A stretch of DNA of 64,000 nucleotides, from the NCBI GenBank assembly GCA_051453625.1, contig JBOZIK010000001.1, forward strand, positions 189,730,121 through 189,794,120. Direction: 5' to 3'. The notes under the pieces were generated by a model. That model ran no database searches, was not told where the DNA came from, and saw nothing but the letters and a program-made list of their open reading frames with translations. Positions 55,300 through 64,000 of this stretch are shown one piece after another; position 1 is the stretch's first letter, and the number at the start of each line of letters is the position of its first letter. The stretch is from Welwitschia mirabilis. Its lineage: Eukaryota; Gnetophyta; Gnetopsida; Welwitschiales. Made by a program: the position numbers and the translations under genes.

Positions 55300-57061
55300 T
55301 GTTCTTTGCTCATTTACAGGACTTTGAAGATAGATAGGCTAGCTTTGCATTTCTTTAGATTCTCCACTACGTCAAATGGTAATGTAGACTTCTTCTTTTC
55401 ATCTTTAGCTGCCTTAGCAGGAGCTTTTGTTGAAGTAGAAGGATTGTACCTTTCATCTCTGGGAAGAGGTGGAGGATTCTTAGAAGCTCCCTGATTGGGG
55501 GGTAGATGGATTCCTATTGGAAGGAATAGAAGTGGTAGCAAGTTATTTCTCTTTTCCCTTAGACCTTTTTTCCTTGTCTTTTGTCGGATTGAGCTTAAAT
55601 CCAAGAGCGTCTCTATTTGTAGCTCCAACCTTTTTAGTGTAGATGGAAATCTGAGGGGTTGTCATGTCTTTCGTGGGTTGTACAGGTTTGTTTTCACTTC
55701 CATGGGGAAGAGAAGTCACGTTCAGTTCTCCCAGGGAGTTTGTGATATCAAAATAGTATGTCCCCTTTGGCTGAGAGGAAGAGGCTTGAGACTTATGAGA
55801 GGCCTTCACGATCTTCTGCATGTGGAGGTAATCCTGGTAACTCTTCCCGACATGATTGGCTATCTAGTGGAAGGGACGAAAGTCGTGAAGTGATGAGACA
55901 TTAGAATCCTTTCGTGGGGGCTAAGTGCATGGCTGTTTGGGATTGTGCGTAGCATTAGGGACCCACTTCCCCGTGGGTCTCTCTTCTCTTCCTTAACCTC
56001 TATTCTGTTGAGAGATTTTAGCTACTTCATATCTTGAGTCAACTATCTTAGCATCTTGCTTGGTGGTTCTATTTCTCCATTTGCTTCCAAACTAGGAAAG
56101 GCTTCTGTGTGAATAGAAGTTGTGCTTGAAGGTAAAGAAATTTGGGAAGAAAAAGAAGGATTAGAGAAAGGAAAAGAAGGCAGAAGAAAAGATGGTGTAG
56201 CACATATGGTGGGGCCTTGTAGTTTGGGAAGCTAAGGTGAACGACGGTTTGCAGGTTTGAAAAGTGTGGTGACAAGTAGCGGCAGGTGGTGTGATGAGAA
56301 GGTTAAGATGAAGAATGTTGGGATGACTATATGGAGTGACATGTATAAGCCTCTCTAAGCAGATAGTCTCATTCATGAGAGCTTGGAGACTGTGCAGATC
56401 GGGCTTTGGCTCTAAGAAGAGTCGAGTCATCCTATCTAAGGCAAATTTGTACACCACCATAACTTGGAAGGCTGATGGCTTCTACTAGATGGAAGTCTAT
56501 TGTAGTTGATTTGCAAACAGTTGTTGAACGCTTGGACAGTCTCCGTGCACTCTTTCTTCATAGTAGCAAGGTACTAGTATAGGGTCGTTGGGTCCTTCTA
56601 CCACTCGAATTGCTATAGTAACATCTGAATTAATTTGTTCCAAGAGGTGATAGAACTTGAAGGTAGATGTAAATACCAAAGTTTTTCCTGTACTCTGAGG
56701 TAGAGAAGAAATATACGACAAGCAACATCCTTCTGGTGGATGCCCAGGAAGCACAATCCTCTGATGAAGGTGGTAATGTGGTCTTTGAGAGCTAGCGAGG
56801 AATGGGGTCTCCAGGCTTGGAGAAATTTATTGTGCTTTATGGGTAAAGCATAGAAATTTGGAAAATTGAGAGGGTTATTGCCCATATATAGTGGGGTGTT
56901 GGCCATGAGGGCAGGTTGAATGATAGGATGGTTAGGGGTGGACGACTGTGGAAGATTGGTGGCTGGAGATAGTAGGGGAACAAGAAAAGATAGTTCATAG
57001 GAAGAATCGTCAGACGAAGATGAGCTTTGTGAAAAAGAAAAAGACTAAAGAGGTTTTCCAA
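55300..57061 (-). pseudogene. Gag of the Tat-like element
   Basis: Read downward from 57061. A Ser/Pro-rich start is followed by NPLNFPNFYALPIKHNKFLQ, then ALKDHITTFIRGLCFLGIHQ, DVACRIFLLYL and HLPSSSITSWNKL (about 56890-56615). This is the retrotransposon gag domain. Then comes VPCYYEERVHGDCPSVQQLF (56590-56500), then DRMTRLFLEPKPDLHSLQAL (56450-56390). Toward the protease a Lys/Ser/Pro-rich stretch (55821-55314) contains TYYFDITNSLGELNV and PLPRDERYNPSTSTKAPAKA, and no clear zinc knuckle. At least eight frame breaks. Confidence 0.75.
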
Positions 57062-57161
57062 TCTCTTTCTCCTTTAATTATTGTCGAGTTCTAGAATGTG
57101 TGTCGCAGTGGTGAGCCAGTGTAGTAGTTAGATGTTCCCTCTTCTAGTGCGGAAGAAGATG
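57062..57161 (-). other. Tat-like element leader; primer site not identified
   Basis: The hundred bases between the gag frame and the 5' LTR hold no clear match to a tRNA 3' end near the LTR. A TGGCTCACCACTG stretch lies 45 bases in, too far to be convincing. Confidence 0.4.
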
Positions 57162-58742
57162 TGTTAATGTAAATCCCTTTCCCTAGGCTTGGAAAGGCAA
57201 TAACGTTTGCTTTCAAGGTGAGGTCTTGGACTTGTTGTGGAGGGCCATTAGAAATTAGGGAAGTGTGGGCAAGGCCTAGCAGATAATACCTCGTAGTGTA
57301 AAAAGTAAAGAAAAAGAAAAAGAAGGGGTAAGGGTAGGGGAAGGGTGGAGGAGTTCCTAACAAAGGATTTGTCCTTTAGGTTTTTCTAGGGTACCAGTTG
57401 AAGGGAATGGAATAGATCTTGGGTTGTGGAATTAGAATCTGTAATTGGATCTTCTCCCAAAGTAATGGAGTGATGAAGAAATAATGAAAGTATTTATTGA
57501 TACTTCTCTAGAAAACAACAACAATGCTCTCCTCAAGTAATGAAAGGAGGAGGTACAAATAGGTCTCTCCCAGTGGAGAAGAAGGGAAGACTGATAGAAT
57601 GCAAAAATAGATAACTAATGCATTCTATTACAAAGATGATGAGAAATCACTAGAATTGACAAAGAGATGTGCAAAGGGTAAAGGCTTCATTTATTGTCTT
57701 TAGGAGTCTTCCTTGCGGAGAAAGTAAATGGTCAATTGGCTGGGAGTCTGGAAGAGAAGTGAAGGTGAGATCACTATCTGATATATGAGGAAGGGAGCTC
57801 TAGTCTTACAGATGACTTTTATAATACTAGAGGGCAACAAGGAAATAGAGAGAAACGTAGAGAGGGTCTCCCAAATACAGAGACCTAAAAGTGGGGAAGA
57901 AAGGGAAAGACTGCCTCTTTGATGAATGGCAAAGAAGAGGTAGTGATGTGGAAAGAAGGAAAAGGGAATTGTGATGGTGGGACCTGGATTTTGGATAGTG
58001 TCTCTTGGCTATCTGGTTATTCTCATCGTCTTCAAGCTAGCTAGGATTCCAATGGTGAAGTAAGAGTTGGAAGACTGCTAGAGCAGTGATGGAATGACTC
58101 ATGAATGTTTGGCTAGTCCTTGATAGTACCAGAGAGGATCATTTCACTAGAATAGTTGTCATCTAATTAGGCATTAGGCTAGTACTCACCTTGCGGTGTA
58201 ATGTTGTGGGTAGACTTGCTTGACTTTGGCATGCCCTAAGGATTTGATGCGACCTTAGGACTCTTCTAAAGCTAAATGAACGATCATGCTCTAGGTGAAG
58301 GAAGCTAGGTGAGGAGTTGAAGCAGTGTAGCCTTGTCTAAAGAAGTATGCCTCTAACGAGGGTACAACCTGAGAAGAAGACTGACTTAAAGGATGTTGTG
58401 TTGGAGGTTGAATTCTGTGGATAAGGCTGAGAGTTGGTTGAAGCTAAAGGCTGGAAATGGGAAACTAGAGGAATGAGTGATGGTGTCTATGAGTTCATAC
58501 CTTGCGCGTGGAAGGCTTGGGAGATTGGGTGAGGATGAGAGGAGGAAGAAATGGAGAAGGAAGGAAAGGGGAAAGGAAGAAAGCAGATGTGGAAGAAAGA
58601 GAAAAGGTAAAGGGAAAAGGTTGAATGGAAGAGAGGGGGAAGAAGAGCTCTTAGGCAGAAGAGAGCTTCTCTGGCCAGTTTAGAGCTCTGAGTTGGTTTT
58701 GATGCTTGATGAAGCAAAAAGTTATGTCAATGAAGGAGAGTG

Positions 58743-58848
58743 TGTTGCATAAGCGCTCCTCATGCCTAGCTCGAGAAGTGGGTAAATATTATGGGTTCCA
58801 ATTTCCACCTAAGTCATGGCTTTTGGTGTGATGGTAATGGGCCCAACA
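58743..58848 (+). repeat. TRIM 5' terminal repeat
   Basis: 106 bp, TGTTGCATAAGCGCTCC ... GGGCCCAACA. Confidence 0.9.
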
Positions 58849-58850
58849 AT

Positions 58851-58862
58851 TGGTATCGGAGC
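58851..58862 (+). promoter_or_regulatory. TRIM primer-binding site
   Basis: TGGTATCGGAGC, initiator-methionine-tRNA type with one change (A to G). Confidence 0.85.
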
Positions 58863-58949
58863 CATAGTTATTTGCTGGTCTTGGGTTCGAGTCTCCCCGG
58901 TAGCTTTCTGCTTCATGTGAGCACTTGGCATGTGGATCGAGAGGGAGAT

Positions 58950-59055
58950 TGTTGGGTATGCGCTCCTCATGGCCAGCTCGACAAGTGGGTAAGTATTAAG
59001 GGTTTCAGTTTCCACCTAAGTCATAGCTTTTGGTGTGACGGTAATGAGCCCAACA
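58950..59055 (+). repeat. TRIM 3' terminal repeat
   Basis: 106 bp, TGTTGGGTATGCGCTCC ... GAGCCCAACA, preceded by a purine run. Confidence 0.9.
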
Positions 59056-59616
59056 AAATGAATGCGTGCCATTGTCTCTTTGATCTTCCTGTGAGCTATC
59101 CAAAGTTGAAGTTGGTGGTTTGCAGTTGAAAGACAGGGATGGAGCCAAGATTGCATGCCTTGGGCATGAAAGACGGCGTGGAAGAGGGAATGAGGGGAGG
59201 TAGAAAGAGAGGGAAAGGTTGGAGAGGGAAATGAGGTGAAGGAAGGGGATCTCGGATGGAGGAAGTTGCTTGGAGATGCTCCTCTAATGGAGCTAGCAAG
59301 CTGGAAATCTTATCTTTAAGGAGAGAAGTAAGTTGCTTGGGCTAAAGCTGGTTTTGGACCTAGAGAACAAAGACTTGTCTTCTAGAGAGAATGCTGCAGG
59401 AATTGAATGTTGGAGTGCAGGATGGAGAAGGCATGGTAAGAGGGCTTGGAAGAAAAGAAAAAGAAAGGAGGAAGAGGAAGAAGGAGAAGGGGGAAAGGTA
59501 AAAGGAGGAAGAAAGAACAAAGGAAAGGGTGATCGAAAGGAGGGATAAGAAGGTAAGATGAAGAAGAAAGGACAAAAGTATTACCCATCATCTGGGGTTC
59601 ATGTTAGTACCTGATA

Positions 59617-59621
59617 GTTTC
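59617..59621. repeat. Probable target-site duplication, right (GTTTC)
   Basis: Pairs with GTTTT at 41724-41728. Confidence 0.6.
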
Positions 59622-60188
59622 CAGAATCAGAGGTGAATGAGTCCTAATATCAATCATATAGCCATGAGTTTCAAATTTTTTTCTATGGTTCCACAGGGCA
59701 AGCAAGCATCTAGCCTTACAAGCTCAAATGAAGTTGTAAATTAGAGAAATAAGACCTCTATGGCAGGTTGTGATCAGAGTATAAGTGTTGAATGATGTGA
59801 ATATAGTATTCATTTCCTTCTTTAAGTGATGCTATTGGGTGTACTCAAATACCTTTTTTTGTTAGTGAACGTTTGCCTTAGGCTTCTTATCTTTTCCCAT
59901 GTTTCCACAAAAAGGAAATTACTTACCTTCTTATCTATCCCAGTTAATTTTAACCTACCAATCAGAAATGACCTCTCTTTTTTCTTTCCTTTTTCTTTTT
60001 TTTCGAACTTGTCTTGTTGTTATTAGCAGGTTCCTAACCATTGCAATAAAAGGCTGTGTGATCTCAACCTTTCGGTCCTGAATTAATAGTATCTTGTGTT
60101 GGGAAAATGAAGAGTTTCAATGATGTCACTAAGTAATGGGACTCTAGAACGAGCAAGGTTAAGAGGTGAAAATCTGAGAAAAAGTAGC
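59622..60188. other. Right flank of the Tat-like element; possible intron or exon remnants
   Basis: If the element sits in an intron of the host gene, the gene should continue here. There are acceptor-like sites at 59696 (TTCCACAG) and about 60030 (a long pyrimidine run ending TTATTAGCAG). The frames that follow are short and do not join exon 2 convincingly in phase. No other feature seen. Confidence 0.35.
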
Positions 60189-60333
60189 GGGATGTCCCAC
60201 CTGTGAACCTGGGATGTCCCACCTCCCTTGTAGTCCTAATGTACTAGGACGTCCCACCTGTGAACCGGGATGTCCCACGTCCCTGGCATTCCTAATGTAC
60301 TAGGACGTCCCACCTATAAAACCGGGACGTCCC
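60189..60333. repeat. Array of six GGGACGTCCC-type palindromes
   Basis: GGGAYGTCCC or GGACGTCCC occurs at 60189, 60211, 60247, 60267, 60303 and 60324, each followed by AC or ACC. Spacing alternates at about 21 and 36 bp, giving a 57-bp repeating unit with CCTAATGTACTA between pairs. The last copy is a perfect 10-bp palindrome; others differ by C-to-T. The array runs toward the gap at 60352-60451 and may be longer. Confidence 0.85.
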
Positions 60334-60451
60334 ACCATCTTGGCAGTCCTANNNNNNNNNNNNNNNNNNNNNNNNNNNNNNNNNNNNNNNNNNNNNNNNN
60401 NNNNNNNNNNNNNNNNNNNNNNNNNNNNNNNNNNNNNNNNNNNNNNNNNNN

Positions 60452-60498
<47 letters not shown>
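60452..60498. repeat. (GA)n microsatellite
   Basis: About 23 GA units with one T, right after the gap at 60352-60451. Confidence 0.95.
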
Positions 60499-60501
<3 letters not shown>

Positions 60502-61916
60502 TTATCTAAAGAAGCCTTGAAGGGTTGTTTATTGACTTTGTTATACATATTATTAACATAACACCTTTTACCTTGTAGTTCTCTTTAGCTTTTCATCACA
60601 TTTTCATGTTGAATCCATAGATATGCTATAGTAACATCATCCTTCATGCTTTTGCTAATTAGATAACCAAAACAGTGTTGTGAGAGAAATTCAAAGATAA
60701 GTTGATTAATCCCTTGGCATAAGGAGATCTGTATCACAAGGAATACATAGAAGATGAAAATTAGAAAAGTTGTTTTTTCACACAAACTCATTTAGATGTT
60801 TACTAAGTTGGAATATCTTTCAGTTCCTTTTCAAAATGAGTTGGAGGTCTATACCCAAATTTTGATCTCTCCTTGAGAGTTGGAAGCATGTTGCTACCTT
60901 CATGATTACATCTATGGAAAACAAAATCTAATTTTGAAGATTTGATTAACACCTTGTTGGATATAGAGATATGGCAATTTTGTTACCAAACAAATTTCCT
61001 ATGATGATTATTTGATTGTCTAGGATAGGGGATTTTTAAGATAGAGGAATTCCTCATTAGAGAGAGGCAAGAGAAGGTGTAAATGTAGTGTTTGTGTTAA
61101 AAGAATGTTGATAGTGCAAGAAAAAGGACCATTTGAGAAAATGTTGCTTGAATTGAAGAATAAATAGGAGCATAAGAATAATGACAAGGACCGCCAGTAG
61201 GGACGAGCATTTACATGCTATTCTTAATAGAGTGTTATATTGATTGCCTAAGAAGGGAGCACCAAGGGGGATGCACCAAGTTATGTACGTATTAACACTA
61301 TACAATATGGATATAGGATTTGAGTGCATTGTTTTGCTCTTCTTGATGAGGATGTGTTTTGGAACTACAAGGTCCTACAAGGCCCTAGGACACATGATTT
61401 ATTTATGTGAAGTCCTAGGAGGCATGATGTATTTGCGTGATCAGTCTTTTTGCAACATCCATGGATTAGATCCATACATCTAAAACATATGGATTGACAA
61501 GAGTTCACGCTTATAAATGCTTAGTATGTTCTTGACATTGTAAAGAACCTGATCTTTATAGAATGATTTATAGTTTATAAAATGCATCATCTCTTTTGGT
61601 AGAGAAGAAAGGAACATTAGTATGGGAGTAATGACTGTTGTGAAGGGTTCTAAAGAAGCTTCGATGTTTACCTTAAGGCCATAAGTAGGGAAAGGTCATG
61701 TCTTATAATTCAAAACCTAATCTCACTTTTTGATATAAGAGATGAAGACAAATAAGTGAGGCATTGATGAAACCACTTCAAAGGAAGGGATTTTTGCTAA
61801 AAAGCTTTGAAATCTCTTTAGTGTTTTTTTGTAAATATTATTTAGTGGGAAAGAGAAAAGTAAGTTATTACGAATGTGAACCCCATATGAGTTGGAATTT
61901 CCTTGCTCTAGTCTAT
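60499..61916. other. Unassigned DNA
   Basis: Open stretches on both strands are short and unrecognised. No LTR, SINE or RT motif could be supported. Confidence 0.5.
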
Positions 61917-62240
61917 TTAGACTTCGTGGAGTTGGATTATTACGAATGTTAACCCCAGATTGGCATCACCATTTAGCAAACTAAGTTGCCACGGGTCATT
62001 ACTTGGGAGGATGCTCAAAACACAATATGCATATTCCTCTCCTCCGTTGCTGAATTCTGAAGATCTTGTAAAGACTTTATGGCCTTTGTCCTTATGAGAC
62101 GATCCCGCTGGAGACTGCCCATTTTCAACAATAGTCTTTTGGATTTCTACTAGCTTCGAGGAGATTTTTGCCTTCTTCTCCATAGGCAATCCATCAAGCT
62201 TGCTACTAAGCTCCTTAGTCTCTTGTTCCCTAGTAGCCAT
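61917..62240 (-). CDS. Short unrecognised frame, possibly a gag N-terminus
   Basis: An open frame of 107 codons starts MATREQETKELSSKLDGLPM, followed by a Lys/Glu-rich helix-forming stretch (EKKAKISSKLVEIQKTIVEN) and a Ser/Lys/Gly-rich one (GSSHKDKGHK). The coiled-coil-like, charged start resembles the first residues of some plant gypsy gag proteins (MATREQ-like), but no downstream gag domain follows in the next 300 bp on the minus strand. The second half (CVLSILPSNDPWQLSLLNGD) looks less like coding. It could be a retroelement remnant or chance. I have no function to offer. Confidence 0.25.
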   Translation of the reverse strand: MATREQETKELSSKLDGLPMEKKAKISSKLVEIQKTIVENGQSPAGSSHKDKGHKVFTRSSEFSNGGEEYAYCVLSILPSNDPWQLSLLNGDANLGLTFVIIQLHEV

Positions 62241-64000
62241 GGTGCAACTAGCCTCCCCAAAAGCTATTTCTTTTTTATCTCCTCCTCCTTCTTATGTAGG
62301 GAAGGATCTCTTTATATTGATTCTTGTCCTCATGGGCCTTCTACATGCAAATGAAGTTGGCTAAACCTCTCATCAGTTCCCATAACTAACGTGCCATCTT
62401 TTCGTGCGTTTGATTTTGTGCTATCATGTCTTGGTATTTCTTTGCTTTTGTGTTCATATTGTCAAGAGGGAATCCTTTGCAGGCCTAAACCATGTGTGGG
62501 ACAACACGCAAGGAAGCAATTAAACATGTCCATCACCTCATACCATCGTTGTTTGCCCCTTTGCTTGAACTCTTGGGTCTTATTCCTTTCTACGTCTAAA
62601 AACAAGTAGATATGATGTTCTTATGTCCTTCACTTTGCTTTCCTCAAGATGGTTGGCCAGAATGGCTATGTTGAAATCGAACTATGATGGAGGTACATGA
62701 GTATTGTACTTAGCAATGGGCTGGTCTTAGTTATCTACCATATCTTCAACCCTCTTGTAGTATGCATCATGTTCATGGTTGTAAGCTGTGTGATTTTCCT
62801 CTTCCTTGTCTTCTTCCTCTTCTATGTCCACTATTCTGTGGGGAGTCTTAGGGTTGTCTGGATCAGAAGCTGTTATTTTCCTCTCTATTACTGAAATGAT
62901 AAATCTGAATATAGGTTAATGAGCAAGCAAACAGAGCTATTTACTTGATATCCTTGAGCAAGTAAAGAAGATCCTTGAGCCTTGCTTTTTTTGTGACCTC
63001 AGTAAGCCCACTGAAAGGGTCGTAGCGTGACTTTGGTTATTGCTTGCACAAGGTCCTCAAGGTATTAGAGAGAGAATAGTAATAATAGTTTGTCTCTTGA
63101 TTTCTCTAGTGATCATTGTTAACAACATAGTAGGTGAATCGTATGTTATCACTTTCTTTTCTTTTCTTCAATCTTGACCACAAACATCTTCTATGATGCT
63201 AGAGAACCCTCTTCTCCTAACATATTTGATGCATGACATTGTATGGTTTGGATGTCATCAAAAAAGCTCCTAGACACCAATACTTACTAGACAATTCATA
63301 ACACCATTCATGATGACAACGCCATGATGAGTGTGAGGTTGTTACGCCCTAGTCGTCAAATCAAGTGCATCGACCTGAGTTGTTTGCCCCATTTAATGTT
63401 GCTGATGGCAATTGTAAAGTGTGAATGTTTGTTCATTAGCAAACATATATCATTAAACCATTTTTTGAGATTTTATAATTTTGTAACTTTTTGTATTTTT
63501 AACATAAAATGATCTAACAACACAATTAGAAATGTATGTAACTTACGTTTTAACTAAGCTACCAAAAAGTCACGACAAATCTCTCTCACTTGGTGCTCTG
63601 CTGTACACTGAGGTTATGTGTTTTACCTGATTGCATCTTGAACTTAACGCCTAACATATTGAGAATGTAAGTTTGTAAATTTGTATAGTTTTGTACTTAA
63701 AGCTAATATTAATTTTCTATGTTTAACTCAACACTACAGTTTATAGCATTTTGGTTTGTGGTTCACTCTTTGCACAATTTAAGCAACAATGGACAGGTTA
63801 GAATGAAGTATGAAATCTTATCTCTAATTATTAAAAATAGTCTAATGAAAATTACTTGAAAGCTTAACTTAGGTTGCTAATCATAATGCAAAGAAGCAAT
63901 GCCAATGAAATGTGCTTTATTATTACTAGAATTATAAAGAAAACAATTGAAAAAGATACAATTAATTGGCCCTTGTAATGAGTTGCTAGGGGGCTTTTAT
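62241..64000. other. Unassigned DNA to window end
   Basis: No supported gene. A few short frames of 60-75 codons (for example 62697-62894, hydrophobic) lack motifs, splice context or homology that I recognise. Confidence 0.5.

Larger units (their letters stand above)
58743..59055 (+). mobile_element. TRIM (miniature LTR element), 313 bp
   Basis: Two 106-bp direct terminal repeats (58743-58848 and 58950-59055) start TGTTG and end CCCAACA, with about 13 differences by eye. Three bases after the first is TGGTATCGGAGC, a one-base variant of the methionine-tRNA primer site. GAGAGGGAGAT, a good polypurine tract, directly precedes the second. The 101-bp middle has no coding capacity. All parts of an LTR element are there in miniature. 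It is absent from the other LTR (compare around 44335), so it inserted after the Tat-like element. The 5-bp flanks (GAGTG and AAATG) match poorly. Confidence 0.9.
41729..59616 (-). mobile_element. Tat-like Ty3/gypsy element with antisense frame, 17.9 kb
   Basis: Long LTRs (41729-44940 and 57162-59616) in direct orientation bracket a minus-strand coding region. Going from high to low coordinates: gag, protease, an extra RNase H, RT, RNase H and integrase. A plus-strand, multi-piece coding region lies between integrase and the 3' LTR. Very long LTRs, a second RNase H of the RVT_3 type and an antisense gene before the 3' LTR are known hallmarks of the Tat group (Grande, RIRE2 and relatives). A near-perfect 5-bp target duplication flanks it. 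Two later insertions are present: a copia element in the protease and a TRIM in the 5' LTR. All enzymes are inactivated by substitutions and stops. Confidence 0.85.
57162..59616 (-). repeat. 5' LTR of the Tat-like element (contains a TRIM)
   Basis: Plus-strand ends TGTTAATGTAAATCCC and GTACCTGATA (CA to TA). Colinear with the 3' LTR except for the missing CT-rich segment and the inserted TRIM at 58743-59055. Confidence 0.8.

Noticed and set aside
59697-59746. A possible third exon of the host gene after the Tat element
   Set aside because: The acceptor is plausible, but joined to exon 2 in phase it meets a stop after four codons; other phases would need an unseen exon.
60031-60090. A possible last exon after a long pyrimidine run and TTAGCAG
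   Set aside because: It reads for 18 codons to a stop in phase 0, but phase 1 is required after exon 2 and there is no other support.

Overview
The window looks like plant nuclear DNA. It is AT-rich and made almost entirely of old, decayed, nested retrotransposons. I recognise plant Ty3/gypsy elements (Athila-like and Tat-like), a Ty1/copia gag with the methionine-tRNA primer site used by plant copia elements, L1-type LINE remains, a TRIM and tRNA-derived SINE heads. A seed plant with a large, slowly purged genome fits best, but the species cannot be told from the sequence. No rRNA, intact tRNA, CRISPR or bacterial-type operon was seen. At least 14 runs of N interrupt the window.

Layout. 1-3356: AT-rich sequence with no recognisable gene. 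3357-22608: a non-autonomous LTR element (here 'family G') with a truncated 5' LTR and a complete 3' LTR. It is split by a 13.5-kb Athila-like element (6628-20125) that has LTRs at both ends, a perfect 5-bp target-site duplication (GTTAG), gag, protease, RT and integrase remains. 22609-30899: an L1-type LINE relic on the minus strand, broken by a piece of Athila-like pol (26221-28460). 30900-36238: a second, uninterrupted family G copy with both LTRs. 36239-39340: AT-rich DNA with three SINE-like heads. 39594-40723: two well-behaved coding exons of a probable host gene in a CpG-richer patch; I do not recognise the protein. 41729-59616: an 18-kb Tat-like element on the minus strand, with 2.5-3.2 kb LTRs, gag, protease, an extra RNase H placed before RT, RT, RNase H and integrase, plus an antisense coding region on the plus strand before its 3' LTR. 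A gag-only copia element with three LTRs (51756-54979) sits inside its protease, and a 313-bp TRIM (58743-59055) sits inside its 5' LTR only. 59617-64000: mostly unassigned, with a short array of GGGACGTCCC-type palindromes at 60189-60333.

How the parts relate. Insertion order can be read from the nesting. Family G came first, then the Athila-like element landed in it. The Tat-like element landed 1 kb downstream of the host-gene exons, probably in an intron, and later received the copia element and the TRIM. Family G and the Athila-like element share the same decayed primer-binding site, so the second could have mobilised the first. Nearly all pol domains carry stops, frameshifts or lost catalytic residues. 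Many of these changes are C-to-T or G-to-A transitions, as expected of long-methylated plant repeats.
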